Origin: Listeria immobilis
GTDB taxonomy: Bacteria > Bacillota > Bacilli > Lactobacillales > Listeriaceae
Length of the DNA stretch: 55,658 bases
Assembly: GCF_014322765.1 (NCBI RefSeq)
Contig: NZ_JAASTZ010000020.1
Span: 1-55,658 of the forward strand
Reading direction: 5' to 3'
The notes beneath the pieces were generated by a model that had not been told where the DNA came from, did no database searches, and worked only from the letters and a program-made list of their open reading frames with translations. The translations under genes were made by a program, and so were the position numbers. Numbering within the stretch: position 1 is the stretch's first letter; every line of letters starts with the position of its first letter. Below are positions 32,765-41,453 of the stretch, in pieces.

Positions 32765-33683
32765 ATTTTCCTGTAATTTGTTTTACGGTATCTTCCAATT
32801 GATAAAGTTGAGCAGCGGCGCTATAGTCACTCCATTTTGTGTTATCTACTTTATACACTTGGTTTTTCTGTACAGCGGGAATATCTTTCCAAACACCACT
32901 TAGCATTTCGTTAATAGAATCTTCATTACCATCTTCAGGCATTAAGATAAATAAACGATCTGCATCTTTTGCATAACTAGGTATTGCTTCGTTGGAAATT
33001 GCTTTTGTATCATGATTCATTTTCGCTTCGTCAGTTGGTGTGAAACCAGCTCCGGAAAATAATCCGTCGAAAACTTTTGGATCATGAATATAGATTTCTT
33101 TGCCATAAAATTGAATCACTGCCGCTTTTTCATTCTCCACTCCAGCATCTTTTAATGTTTGTTTAGCTTCTTTGGATGCAGTCACATAGTCTTCATCCCA
33201 TTTTTCTTTTTCAGCTTTTTTATTTAAGAGATTTGCGATATTACTAAGTTGTTTATCAGGTGTATCTCCAAAATGTGTAATATATACTGGAGCGATTTTT
33301 TCAAGATTTTCTAAAAGATCTTTTTGGTAATCACTAATAATAATTAAATCAGGGTTTAAGTTGGCTACTTTTTCGATATTTGGTTTATCATTACCAACAC
33401 TTTCTGTTCCTTTTGTTGCTTCGGGGTAGGTAGTGATGTAATAATCTAGCGTACCAACTGGTTTAACACCTAAAATTTCCATTTCGCTTACGTTTTGAAG
33501 CGCTACAATACTTTTCGGTGTTGTTGGTACTTTCACTTTACGATCAAGTGCATCCGTTACTGTTTTTGTTGCATTTTCCTTTTCTTTACTTGAGTCTTTA
33601 TCTGAAGAACTGCCACAAGCGGTTAAAACTACTGCTAAAAGTAATGTCATAAAGATAGCAGCCCATTTATGCTTTTGATACAT
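32763..33683 (-). CDS. Iron-siderophore ABC transporter substrate-binding lipoprotein
   Basis: A 306-aa protein with a lipoprotein signal (KWAAIFMTLLLAVVLTACGS; lipobox LTAC) and a type III (FecB/TroA-like) binding domain: VTDALDRKVKVPTTPKSIVA, ANLNPDLIIISDYQKDLLEN and the linking helix. It should capture ferric siderophore or another iron chelate at the outer membrane face and pass it to a permease. No permease or ATPase gene is adjacent, so it must use one encoded elsewhere. A Fur box and a good sigma-A promoter lie upstream. GGGAGGAAACATA precedes the ATG. Confidence 0.92.
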   Translation of the reverse strand: MYQKHKWAAIFMTLLLAVVLTACGSSSDKDSSKEKENATKTVTDALDRKVKVPTTPKSIVALQNVSEMEILGVKPVGTLDYYITTYPEATKGTESVGNDKPNIEKVANLNPDLIIISDYQKDLLENLEKIAPVYITHFGDTPDKQLSNIANLLNKKAEKEKWDEDYVTASKEAKQTLKDAGVENEKAAVIQFYGKEIYIHDPKVFDGLFSGAGFTPTDEAKMNHDTKAISNEAIPSYAKDADRLFILMPEDGNEDSINEMLSGVWKDIPAVQKNQVYKVDNTKWSDYSAAAQLYQLEDTVKQITGK

Positions 33684-33701
33684 TATGTTTCCTCCCTAAT
33701 T

Positions 33702-33720
33702 GAAAATGATTTTCATTATC
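33702..33720 (-). promoter_or_regulatory. Fur box (16/19 match)
   Basis: GAAAATGATTTTCATTATC matches the classic 19-bp Fur consensus at 16 positions. It lies just downstream of the -10 box of the lipoprotein promoter, where bound Fur would block transcription when iron is plentiful. Confidence 0.85.
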
Positions 33721-33732
33721 GTTATAAAAATA

Positions 33733-33761
33733 ATTATATCGAAAACGGGAGGAAATAACAA
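33733..33761 (-). promoter_or_regulatory. Sigma-A promoter of the lipoprotein gene
   Basis: On the minus strand TTGTTA and TATAAT are separated by exactly 17 bp, ahead of the Fur box. Confidence 0.75.
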
Positions 33762-33790
33762 GGTGAAAATTAGCACAAAATGTTTTTATT

Positions 33791-34141
33791 TTAGAATTGG
33801 ATGTTATCACCTATAGTAAGCGTTGGGAAAATTTCAGGTGATACAATAATAGCTCCTGGTAATACTTCATTTTCGCCAGATCGGAAGTAGATAGAAATAT
33901 GACCAAGCTCTTCCAAGTTTTTATTTGCTTCTGAACCAACTTCTTCTATTATATACTCTTGTGTACCGAAAGTTAGTTTGTTTCCTTTTTGGATGACGTT
34001 ATTAGGTGTTTGTTCAAATTCATGAATAACCGATATTTCGCGTAATTCATTGGTTGCTGTTGGTCCAAAGAGTATGACAATTTTTTCTTCTTCAAAAGCA
34101 GGGACAAGTGGACCAATCTCAATTATTTTACTTTGTGTCAT
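33791..34141 (-). CDS. srlB: PTS glucitol/sorbitol-specific IIA component
   Basis: A 116-aa soluble phosphocarrier of the glucitol PTS family. The phosphorylation-site His is in SVIHEFEQ (about His40), with the family pattern KLTFGTQEYIIEEVGSEANK and a closing beta region. It takes phosphate from HPr and passes it to the IIB domain of the neighbouring IIBC protein. It is last in the PTS operon (transcribed from 37408 leftward), 21 bp after the IIBC stop, with AAAGGAGGAA before the ATG. Confidence 0.9.
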   Translation of the reverse strand: MTQSKIIEIGPLVPAFEEEKIVILFGPTATNELREISVIHEFEQTPNNVIQKGNKLTFGTQEYIIEEVGSEANKNLEELGHISIYFRSGENEVLPGAIIVSPEIFPTLTIGDNIQF

Positions 34142-34162
34142 AGTGAATTCCTCCTTTAAAAA

Positions 34163-35149
34163 TTAGTACATTCCGATACTGAATACCCAAGCAATGACAA
34201 CTGCTAGAACACCGGTGATCATCCGGCTATATAAAATGGCTGGAACCCCAAATTGAACAGTCTTTGGTTTAGCTTCAGCAAGTGATAGACCAACTGGAAT
34301 AAAGTCGCAACCAGCTTGAGCATTAATAGCAAATAAAGCTGGAAGAGCATAAGTAACAGGGATAGCGCCAATAGCAATTTGCGAACCAATCAATACACCA
34401 ATGACCTGGGCAATAACTGCACCTGGACCAAGAATTGGCGATAAAAATGGTAAGCTACAAATAAAGGCAATAAGTAACATCCCCCAAATTGAACCAGCCA
34501 GAGGGGATAGGGTATTGGCAATTAGTTTTCCGATTCCTGTATAGTTAATAATACCGATAATCATACTAATGAAAGCCATAAAAGGAATAATATTCTTAAT
34601 AAGCATATCAACAGAATCACGTCCTGCTTGATAGAAAATTCCCATCGCTTTACCAATGCCGCGTGAAAATTTAACAAGGAATCCTTCTTTTAATTCATGA
34701 GCTTCTTGTTGATCTTCCTTGATTTTGGCGTAATCTTCTTTAAACTTTTCCCGGTCAAAAGGTTTTCCAGGGTTGGCTTCAGTAGTAGTGACTTCTATAT
34801 CTTCAGGTTTTACACCAGAAACGAAAATATCTTCTGTAATATGTTTTGCTAGTGGACCAGAAGGAGAAGAAGGAAGAACATCTACTGTTGGAATACGTTT
34901 CATAGGATAGACGCCAATTCGTGCAGTGCCCCCACAATCAATAACTACGCACATCATTTCTTCTTCTGGAATAGAGTTTTTAAAACCATCAACTGCCTCT
35001 GCTCCTGATAATTCTGCTATTTTTTTAGCAACAGGATGAATACCGCCACCAGTGATAGAAACTACTTTTATTCTTGGCTCGCTAGGTGTTAAATCTAGCC
35101 CAGTCCCCCAACCACCTTGGCCTTTGTTTACATGAATGGATTGATACAT
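34163..35149 (-). CDS. srlE: PTS glucitol/sorbitol-specific IIB-C component
   Basis: A 328-aa protein: the N-terminal IIB domain carries the phospho-cysteine region ([16 protein letters not shown]), followed by a charged linker (residues ~120-150) and a C-terminal membrane part of about four to five segments ([40 protein letters not shown]). This domain split is the GutE arrangement. With the separate IIC protein it forms the sugar-alcohol channel. GATAGGAGGCAAATAAA precedes the ATG. Confidence 0.9.
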   Translation of the reverse strand: MYQSIHVNKGQGGWGTGLDLTPSEPRIKVVSITGGGIHPVAKKIAELSGAEAVDGFKNSIPEEEMMCVVIDCGGTARIGVYPMKRIPTVDVLPSSPSGPLAKHITEDIFVSGVKPEDIEVTTTEANPGKPFDREKFKEDYAKIKEDQQEAHELKEGFLVKFSRGIGKAMGIFYQAGRDSVDMLIKNIIPFMAFISMIIGIINYTGIGKLIANTLSPLAGSIWGMLLIAFICSLPFLSPILGPGAVIAQVIGVLIGSQIAIGAIPVTYALPALFAINAQAGCDFIPVGLSLAEAKPKTVQFGVPAILYSRMITGVLAVVIAWVFSIGMY

Positions 35150-35170
35150 TTTATTTGCCTCCTATCTATC

Positions 35171-35692
35171 TCAGACTTTTTCTTTTCGCATTAGGAATTT
35201 TGTAATGGTTTCTGTAATAACTCCACGCATTAAGATAACAACGATACCAGCTAAAAAGTAACGTACAGCAAGGCTTGACATACTATAACCGGCTTCAACA
35301 ACCCCATTAGCGATACCTAAGTAAACAAAAAGTTCTCCGGCATTTGCATAAGGGAAAAGTCCAGTTACAGGGTGTAAAAATGAAACTACAGAGTCATAAA
35401 AGGCAGGTTTTTGATGTTCTTTTACAAAGCGACCAAACGTATAAGCCATTGGATTGGTTAGCATTAACACAGATAAAACTGGCATAAGTGTATAACGCAA
35501 AATTATATTTTTAGCAGAAAATTGGATGGCTCTGTTAACTCGCTCTTCCCCGATAAAAGCAATAATCGAGTAAGTAAAGGTTAAAAGGACAATTAAAAGA
35601 GGGACAATTCCCGTCATAAAACTTATAAACTGTTTACCACCGGCTTCGAAAAGACCGATAAAGTTCGTTCCAAACCATTCGATATAATCCAT
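35171..35692 (-). CDS. srlA: PTS glucitol/sorbitol-specific IIC component
   Basis: A 173-aa membrane protein with about four segments (FISFMTGIVPLLIVLLTFTY, YTLMPVLSVLMLTNPMAYTF, VRYFLAGIVVILMRGVITET). Conserved EWFGTNFIGLFEAGG and the length match GutA. It supplies the N-terminal half of the split glucitol permease. AAAAAGGAGTG lies upstream. It sits between gutM and srlE in the operon. Confidence 0.9.
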   Translation of the reverse strand: MDYIEWFGTNFIGLFEAGGKQFISFMTGIVPLLIVLLTFTYSIIAFIGEERVNRAIQFSAKNIILRYTLMPVLSVLMLTNPMAYTFGRFVKEHQKPAFYDSVVSFLHPVTGLFPYANAGELFVYLGIANGVVEAGYSMSSLAVRYFLAGIVVILMRGVITETITKFLMRKEKV

Positions 35693-35716
35693 TCGGAAAC
35701 ACTCCTTTTTGATTTA

Positions 35717-36097
35717 TTAAAGCGCTTTCAAACAACTGTTAACTGTTTTGATAACTGCTTTTTCTTGGATAGAATTTTTTTGTTTATTTGTTAATTCAGT
35801 GAGAATTTCAGATAATTCTTTTTGCTGATAGTCGGTAAAGGTTTTGAATTTTGCAAAAACCGTTTTTCCCGTTAAAATCTGACATTCATGAACAACTTGC
35901 TTTTCATTTACAACCAGTATTGCAACGGCACTTGAGCGGAATTTCAAGCGTTCCATTTCGGAATAAAGGTGAAAGCCGATTTTTCCAGCATATTTTGTCG
36001 CGACTTTATTCATATGGTGTTGATAATACCGCACTTGGAAAAAAGCTAAGAATGTCTGAGCGATAAAAATAAGGGAAGCAATTAGAACAATATTCAT
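35717..36097 (-). CDS. srlM: Glucitol operon activator protein (GutM family)
   Basis: A 126-aa protein: an N-terminal membrane segment (MNIVLIASLIFIAQTFLAFF), then a short cytoplasmic domain with QVRYYQHHMNKVATKYAGKI, the GutM pattern. In other bacteria GutM assists regulation of the sorbitol genes. TAAGGAGGAAAATAG precedes the ATG. An inverted repeat (36117-36150) separates it from the upstream oxidoreductase gene. Confidence 0.85.
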   Translation of the reverse strand: MNIVLIASLIFIAQTFLAFFQVRYYQHHMNKVATKYAGKIGFHLYSEMERLKFRSSAVAILVVNEKQVVHECQILTGKTVFAKFKTFTDYQQKELSEILTELTNKQKNSIQEKAVIKTVNSCLKAL

Positions 36098-36116
36098 CTA
36101 TTTTCCTCCTTATAAT

Positions 36117-36150
36117 TGGCGGGAAAAGTAGGAAATAACCATTCCCGCCA
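36117..36150 (-). other. Intercistronic inverted repeat TGGCGGGAA / TTCCCGCCA
   Basis: A perfect 9-bp GC-rich stem with a 16-nt loop between the oxidoreductase gene and gutM, without a T-tract. It probably acts as an mRNA stability or processing hairpin that adjusts the ratio of enzyme to PTS parts. Confidence 0.6.
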
Positions 36151-36157
36151 TGTTAAA

Positions 36158-37408
36158 TTAATTACTAAAAGTTTCATCTTGTAGTTTTCTAAGTTTCCAA
36201 ACGGTAGTAGACTCATCAAGTGTGACATCTTCGTCTGTAATGAAAGTACCAGCTTTAATATTTCGACGGGCTATAACCTCACCACTAATTAAGCCGATTG
36301 GAATATGCCCATTTGTTGCCATATCAACATGTGTTTCTAAGACGCCACGAACACAGAAACCGCCGATTCCATCAAGTTTTTCACCTGCTTGAATATCTTT
36401 TTTCGCGACAGAAACGGTTTCTGAAACTGGCGCGCCTTTTGGTACAATAGCATGATCATGATTAAGAACAGCTTTGGCAATTGTGAGTGGTGTTTCAAGA
36501 CTTGCTAAGTGATAAGGACGGTAAAGGATGTGATGGTCGCGTTCACCTTTTTTCATTAAATAGCTTAATTCATGACTAACGCCTTCATTTTGTCCTTTAA
36601 CAATAACGAAAACTCCTGGTGCTAAGCCGTCGACATATTCAACAACACCAAACTTATTTAAAATTCCGCCTTGTTCTTTTAAGTCTAAATCTTTAATAAC
36701 AGAATCAACATCACCAGAGATACCGTGCATTCCAACTACATCAGGAACATAACCAATCGCATTGGAAAGTAAATTCATTTCAGCCATTGTTTTAGTACCA
36801 TCTTGGAAAGCAGCTAACATATGAGAAGCCATATTTTTTCCATCTGCTTCGGCTTGGCAACTATCTGGATTAGCGTTGATTTTTAATTTATTGTTTTTTC
36901 CTTTTCCGGCAACAAGCACTTCCATCCCCATAGATTTGGAAAATTCATAAAGTTCAGTTATTGCAGCGGGCTCATCGCCATCTGAACCGGTATAAACTAA
37001 ACCAGCACTATCATATAATTTTTTCATCAGTGGGCCGATTGTAATATCAATTTCAACATTAAGTAATACAAGTTGTTTTTTAGCAAGTAAGGTTTCTAGG
37101 GAAATTTTTGCTCCGACTTCTGGGACACCTGTAGCATCGACAATCACTTCTACCAGATCAGAATGAATAATTTCTTTAAAGTCATTGGATAATAGAATTT
37201 TTTCTTTTTTTGTAGCAGTAGCATTGTAAGAATCAGCAGCTTTTTTTGCGGCTTCCACATGAATATCACTAATACCAACTACACTCATTCCTGGAATAGC
37301 AGCGATTTGTGAAATCATCCCGAATCCCATTTGGCCGGCTCCGATAACTCCGACACGAATAGGATTATTTTCTTGTTCACGAGCAAGTAACTGTCTGTAT
37401 AAAGTCAT
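36158..37408 (-). CDS. NAD(P)-dependent oxidoreductase with C-terminal SAF domain (homoserine-dehydrogenase-like / DRL-like)
   Basis: A 416-aa protein: Rossmann fold at the N-terminus (IRVGVIGAGQMGFGMISQIA, VVGISDIHVEAAKKAADSYN), a middle catalytic region (GDEPAAITELYEFSKSMGME), and a C-terminal SAF-like domain (GLISGEVIARRNIKAGTFIT). Listeria copies are often annotated as homoserine dehydrogenase-like; the architecture fits the DRL-like/SAF oxidoreductases. It is first in the glucitol PTS operon, behind the operator and the cre site. It therefore most likely oxidises or isomerises the phosphorylated sugar alcohol; no classical sorbitol-6-phosphate dehydrogenase is present. The exact reaction is unknown. 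Confidence 0.78.
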   Translation of the reverse strand: MTLYRQLLAREQENNPIRVGVIGAGQMGFGMISQIAAIPGMSVVGISDIHVEAAKKAADSYNATATKKEKILLSNDFKEIIHSDLVEVIVDATGVPEVGAKISLETLLAKKQLVLLNVEIDITIGPLMKKLYDSAGLVYTGSDGDEPAAITELYEFSKSMGMEVLVAGKGKNNKLKINANPDSCQAEADGKNMASHMLAAFQDGTKTMAEMNLLSNAIGYVPDVVGMHGISGDVDSVIKDLDLKEQGGILNKFGVVEYVDGLAPGVFVIVKGQNEGVSHELSYLMKKGERDHHILYRPYHLASLETPLTIAKAVLNHDHAIVPKGAPVSETVSVAKKDIQAGEKLDGIGGFCVRGVLETHVDMATNGHIPIGLISGEVIARRNIKAGTFITDEDVTLDESTTVWKLRKLQDETFSN

Positions 37409-37422
37409 TTCAAGTTCCTCCT

Positions 37423-37437
37423 AGTAATCGTTTTCAT
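37423..37437 (-). promoter_or_regulatory. cre site (CcpA) of the glucitol PTS operon
   Basis: On the minus strand ATGAAAACGATTACT matches the consensus WTGNAANCGNWNNCW at every fixed position. It lies between the promoter region and the ribosome site of the first operon gene, the usual place for CcpA roadblock repression. Confidence 0.8.
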
Positions 37438-37490
37438 TTATTAAAATAAAATTCCGGATAAAGCTGTTTTATTCTAATTAATGATAATTT

Positions 37491-37519
37491 GACATTTGTC
37501 ACTAGTAGTGACAAATGTC
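37491..37519. promoter_or_regulatory. 29-bp perfect palindrome, operator of the glucitol operon
   Basis: GACATTTGTCACTA, a central G, and the exact reverse complement. It lies 80-110 bp upstream of the operon start and faces the SorC-type regulator gene. A partial copy (GTCACAAATG) is near 38661-38670, upstream of the regulator. Confidence 0.8.
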
Positions 37520-37593
37520 GTATTTCACAAATTAAATATAACATTTAAACTTTTTTACGTCAATGAAATATTGTACATTTTTATTTTTAAATA

Positions 37594-37634
37594 AATAAAA
37601 AAAGCTCAAACTGATTGGGACAGAGAGCTTTTTA
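37594..37634 (-). terminator. Terminator of the SorC regulator gene
   Basis: On the minus strand AAAAGCTC pairs with GAGCTTTT, followed by a long T-tract. Confidence 0.85.
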
Positions 37635-37665
37635 CCAGCTTAACTTTTTTGGATTAATAGATTAA

Positions 37666-38613
37666 TTAATCTTTGTTTTGAAGAATGTATTCAGCCATTC
37701 TATCAGTTATCACAATCACATCTATTAATCCAGCAGTGAGTGCGGTTTCGAGGGCGTCTTTTTTATGTAGTCCATTTGCAAGTGCAACAACAGTAGGGAT
37801 ATTTTTTAATTCTTCCAAGCTTAAGCCGATTACGTGCGTATTAATTTTTGTTTTAGCTTCTTTGCCGTTTGCTGTGTAGAAACGAGAATTAATGTCGCCA
37901 ATGACATCTTTGTAACGTAATTCTTCTATAATTTCTGGGGTAATATAGCCAATTTCTTCCATTGTGCTGTGGTTATAAGGGCTAGAAATCCCAACTATCG
38001 CCATATCTACTTTTTTTCCTTCTTCCAAGACTTCATTAATATATTTATTTTTGGATAAATCGTTTTTCATTTCGGTATCTTCTACAAGTGCGGGTGCATA
38101 AAGATACTTAGAATGGCACTGCATTTTCTTTTTTAAGTCATAACAGATTTGGTTGGAGTGAAGATCAATATCACTGGATCCCATTCCGCCAATAAGGGGA
38201 ATAATTGATAAATTTTTATGAGGGATATATGGAAATTCATTAGCAAATTTGCGAATCGTTTTCCCCCAAGAAATCCCAAGAGTATTAACTTTAGCAATAC
38301 GTTTACTGAGCGTATAAGCGGCTTCTTTGGCTAGAAAATTCAATGCCTCTTCTTCGGACATATCATGTGTTGCGACTACAATTGCTTCTTCTAGTCCAAA
38401 TTTTTCTTCTAATTTTTGTTCTAAGTCAACTGTGTAATAAGTTTCATCCTTAATAAAGATTTCCACAATTCCTAAATCTTTGGCACGTTGTAGTGTTTTG
38501 GAGATGATGGATCTAGATATCCCGACTTTTTTTGCAATTTGTGCTTGGGTCCAACCGTAATGATAATACCAGGTAGCGATTTTCACCATATCTCTTTTTT
38601 CTTCCCATTTCAT
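37666..38613 (-). CDS. SorC/DeoR-family transcriptional regulator of the glucitol PTS operon
   Basis: A 315-aa regulator: helix-turn-helix WTQAQIAKKVGISRSIISKT at the N-terminus and a SorC sugar-binding domain (NTLGISWGKTIRKFANEFPY, LSIIPLIGGMGSSDIDLHSN, VALANGLHKKDALETALTAG). The ATG at 38613 is preferred; GGAGGT lies 8 nt upstream, and the longer start at 38628 contains that site. It is transcribed in the same direction and just upstream of the PTS operon, but ends with its own terminator. It probably binds the 29-bp palindrome. Confidence 0.88.
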   Translation of the reverse strand: MKWEEKRDMVKIATWYYHYGWTQAQIAKKVGISRSIISKTLQRAKDLGIVEIFIKDETYYTVDLEQKLEEKFGLEEAIVVATHDMSEEEALNFLAKEAAYTLSKRIAKVNTLGISWGKTIRKFANEFPYIPHKNLSIIPLIGGMGSSDIDLHSNQICYDLKKKMQCHSKYLYAPALVEDTEMKNDLSKNKYINEVLEEGKKVDMAIVGISSPYNHSTMEEIGYITPEIIEELRYKDVIGDINSRFYTANGKEAKTKINTHVIGLSLEELKNIPTVVALANGLHKKDALETALTAGLIDVIVITDRMAEYILQNKD

Positions 38614-38727
38614 CTTTATTACCTCCATTCTACATAATAACGGAACAAAAGTTATACGCTGTCACAAATGTTTCATGCTAATAGTATCATATAATCTGCT
38701 TTATGCAAAGTTGGGGAGGAAGTTTTA

Positions 38728-38747
38728 TTTGTGTCAAAATGACAAAC
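38728..38747 (+). promoter_or_regulatory. Shared leader element TTTGT-N9-ACAAAC, copy 1
   Basis: TTTGT and ACAAAC separated by 9 bp, 188 bp before the first LRR-WxL gene. The same element with the same core (TTTGTGTCAAAA) occurs 179 bp before the Crp-like regulator gene. Both are followed by a 5-bp hairpin with a 4-nt loop (TTCTC-TAGG-GAGAA here) and a TATAAAT-like -10 region. Confidence 0.6.
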
Positions 38748-38935
38748 GATAACTTGCTTAGTGTTGGAGCTTTTTTCGTGAATAGTTAGAGAGTTCGTCC
38801 AGAAAATAACACCTTTTTCTTCTCTAGGGAGAATTTTAGCCAGCTTCGGCATGATATTATAAATTTGAGTTTTAAAGCAGTCTTTTTGCCGAAACACTTC
38901 AAGATTAATCCACTACTTTTAAGGAGATTGAAAAA

Positions 38936-41179
38936 ATGAAAATGAAATGGAAAATATCTCTACTGCTTGTTTTATTATTTGCGTTCTTTGCTCCAGTTTA
39001 TACAAGTGCGGTAGAAACAGAAGGAGATGCTGCTAATGAATTAGAAGCCAGCGAAGAAGTAAATGATATAGAAGGAGGTGTGGAAGAATCTGATCCTATC
39101 GAAGTGCTGCCAGAAGTCCTATTACCAGTAGCCTCCCACAAGATAGAGGAAACTAACGAGAATAGAACTAAAGCATTAACGAAAGAAAAATCTTTACTTA
39201 CTACAGAACCAAAAAAAGTAACTGCAATCCCAACTGGTAGCACGATTGCTACTGTTTTTCCAGATGCAGAAATGGCGAGCACGATTGTTACATCATTAAA
39301 TACCACATCCTATAGTCCGACCCAACAAAAAAGAACTTGGACGGTCAACGATATTATTACAGAAAATGATTTGCTAACAATTAGTCGTATTCTGGGAAAT
39401 GGTGAAAAACTTAAATCTATTGAAGGAATACAATACTGTACACAGGTAATTGAAATTTCATTCACAGCTAATAGTGCTAGTATCGATACAGGTCTTGATA
39501 ATATTGCACCTTTAGCAGAAGCGGTTGGTGGATATCCTAAACTGGAAACACTAACATTACGTTCGATGTTGAAACTTCAAGATTTGTCTCCTCTTAGTCA
39601 AATTGATGGTGGTTTTCCAAAATTAACTACTTTTACCATTGCCGTTATCTCGTGTAAAGACTATTCTTTTTTGACAAAAGTAGTTGGAGGATTTCCTCAA
39701 TTAAAAAACTTGGTTATAAATACGGGTTACTTTAAGGATTTAAGTGTCCTTTTGCAAATCGATAAAGGTCTTCCTAATTTAGTAAATTTAAATCTGTCTT
39801 CAAATAAAATCAGTGACACTTCTTCATTAGCTAGTTTTAACGAGCTATCTCAATTAGAAGTCTTAAACTTAGGTAGTAATTTAATTGATAATCTAGATTT
39901 TTTAGAAAACCCAAGTGGATGGCCTAACTTAAAAGAACTTCTATTAAACTATAACCTAATAGGAAACAACGCTTTGAAAAGTTTTCCTAATGTATCTGCT
40001 GGCTTTCCAAAATTAGAGCGATTAGCTTTAGGGCAAAATAAAATTAGTGACATAACGTCACTAACGCAAAAGAATTTTTTAAATATGAAAAATTTTGAGC
40101 TTACTTATAATCAGATAAGCGATATATCTTCCCTAGCAAATATGCAGTTCAACTATTCAATTTATATTAATGTTTCTAAACAAGGAATATTGCTTCCGAT
40201 TATTAATTCTGTTGCCACAAATCAAAGCTTTACAACTGAAAGTATAGATATTATAGACGAGTTAGGTAATAACCAACCGCCTAATACGTTCTTGCCATAT
40301 ACAGGGACTTATCAAGCGATAAATTCACAAATTACTTGGCCAATAAGCACTATGATAACTGACCCCTCATACGCAAGGAATGGTTATATTATTCCTTACA
40401 TTCCAGCACATGATGGAGTTTCTTATGGATGGAATTATACAAGAAATGAAAATAAAAGGAATGTGAGCTTTAGTGGAACAGTCTATCAGCCATTAAATTA
40501 TGTGCACTTTCCACCGACAATAACAGCAGATAATTCACAAGAATATGTCGAAAATGAAACAGTAACGGAAGCTGATTTTTTAACAGATATACATGCCACT
40601 ACAGATGATGGGTCTCAAATAGATTCCGACTTTGAAACAGTTGTTGATAAATCAGTTCCGGGTGATTACATGGTGACACTAATAGCTTCTAATGGCGTGG
40701 GTGCCGCGACGCCAGTATCCGTAACAGTCCGTATCCTAGCTAGTTTAGAGTTGGAAGTTCCTGCCAGTTTTCGAATGGATGTGGATGCGAATGTAGATGC
40801 AATCCCGACTTCAGACACGAACCAAACGCTAAAATGTTATGGAGCTATGGGGGTGGCCGATTTAAAAGTAACTGACCGTCGAAGCGTGAAACCAGGCTGG
40901 ACAGTGACCGCCTCGATGACCCCATTTACGAATAGTAAGGGAGATATACTAGAATCTCCGCTTAAATACCAGAGTCAAACATTAGCAAGTGGTGCAGTTT
41001 ATTTAGGGACAACTAATCAACCGATAGAAGTCAAGGCGGCGAGTAGTCAGACTGGATATATTACCACTACTTCCGACCTCCAAGACCGATTAACAATGGA
41101 TGTCCTTCCGAATGATGCTTTGGTTGATGATGCCTATGAAGCAAACATTACTTGGACTTTAGAAGACGCTCCTAGATAA
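38936..41179 (+). CDS. Internalin-like LRR protein with C-terminal WxL domain (CscC-type), first copy
   Basis: A 747-aa exported protein: signal peptide (KISLLLVLLFAFFAPVYTSA), an acidic low-complexity stretch, then leucine-rich repeats (about residues 160-400; e.g. LVNLNLSSNKISDTSSLASF, LKELLLNYNLIGNNALKSFP). An Ig-like middle domain follows (VENETVTEADFLTDIHATTD), and a C-terminal WxL cell-wall-binding domain whose two Trp motifs are GWTVTA and ITWTLEDAP. The first motif is WxV rather than WxL. It is paralogous to 42136-44319. In Csc clusters such proteins bind the wall non-covalently together with the other Csc parts. AAGGAGATTG precedes the ATG. Confidence 0.88.
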   Translation: MKMKWKISLLLVLLFAFFAPVYTSAVETEGDAANELEASEEVNDIEGGVEESDPIEVLPEVLLPVASHKIEETNENRTKALTKEKSLLTTEPKKVTAIPTGSTIATVFPDAEMASTIVTSLNTTSYSPTQQKRTWTVNDIITENDLLTISRILGNGEKLKSIEGIQYCTQVIEISFTANSASIDTGLDNIAPLAEAVGGYPKLETLTLRSMLKLQDLSPLSQIDGGFPKLTTFTIAVISCKDYSFLTKVVGGFPQLKNLVINTGYFKDLSVLLQIDKGLPNLVNLNLSSNKISDTSSLASFNELSQLEVLNLGSNLIDNLDFLENPSGWPNLKELLLNYNLIGNNALKSFPNVSAGFPKLERLALGQNKISDITSLTQKNFLNMKNFELTYNQISDISSLANMQFNYSIYINVSKQGILLPIINSVATNQSFTTESIDIIDELGNNQPPNTFLPYTGTYQAINSQITWPISTMITDPSYARNGYIIPYIPAHDGVSYGWNYTRNENKRNVSFSGTVYQPLNYVHFPPTITADNSQEYVENETVTEADFLTDIHATTDDGSQIDSDFETVVDKSVPGDYMVTLIASNGVGAATPVSVTVRILASLELEVPASFRMDVDANVDAIPTSDTNQTLKCYGAMGVADLKVTDRRSVKPGWTVTASMTPFTNSKGDILESPLKYQSQTLASGAVYLGTTNQPIEVKAASSQTGYITTTSDLQDRLTMDVLPNDALVDDAYEANITWTLEDAPR

Positions 41180-41254
41180 AAAAATTTCTAAATATCTCTT
41201 CCTTTTCAAGCCTTGCAACACATATCAAGCATTATTTTAGTTAATTACAATTCA

Positions 41255-41274
41255 TTTGTGTCAAAAAAACAAAC
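41255..41274 (+). promoter_or_regulatory. Shared leader element TTTGT-N9-ACAAAC, copy 2
   Basis: Same element as 38728-38747, here before the Crp-like regulator. It is followed by the hairpin TCTCT-TCGT-AGAGA and a GTATAAAAT -10 region. It could be the binding site of the regulator encoded directly downstream (autoregulation). Confidence 0.6.
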
Positions 41275-41453
41275 TGTATTTTTCGTTATGCAGGAACATT
41301 TTCAAACCTATTACATATTTTCAAGTAGGAAAAAACAGTCTCCTTGTCTCTTCGTAGAGAAAATTTATCAATGAGCACATGGTAGTATAAAATAAGTTCT
41401 CGCCCCATCTATACATATTTTATTTAATACGTTATTAAAGGGAGTGGTTTTTA

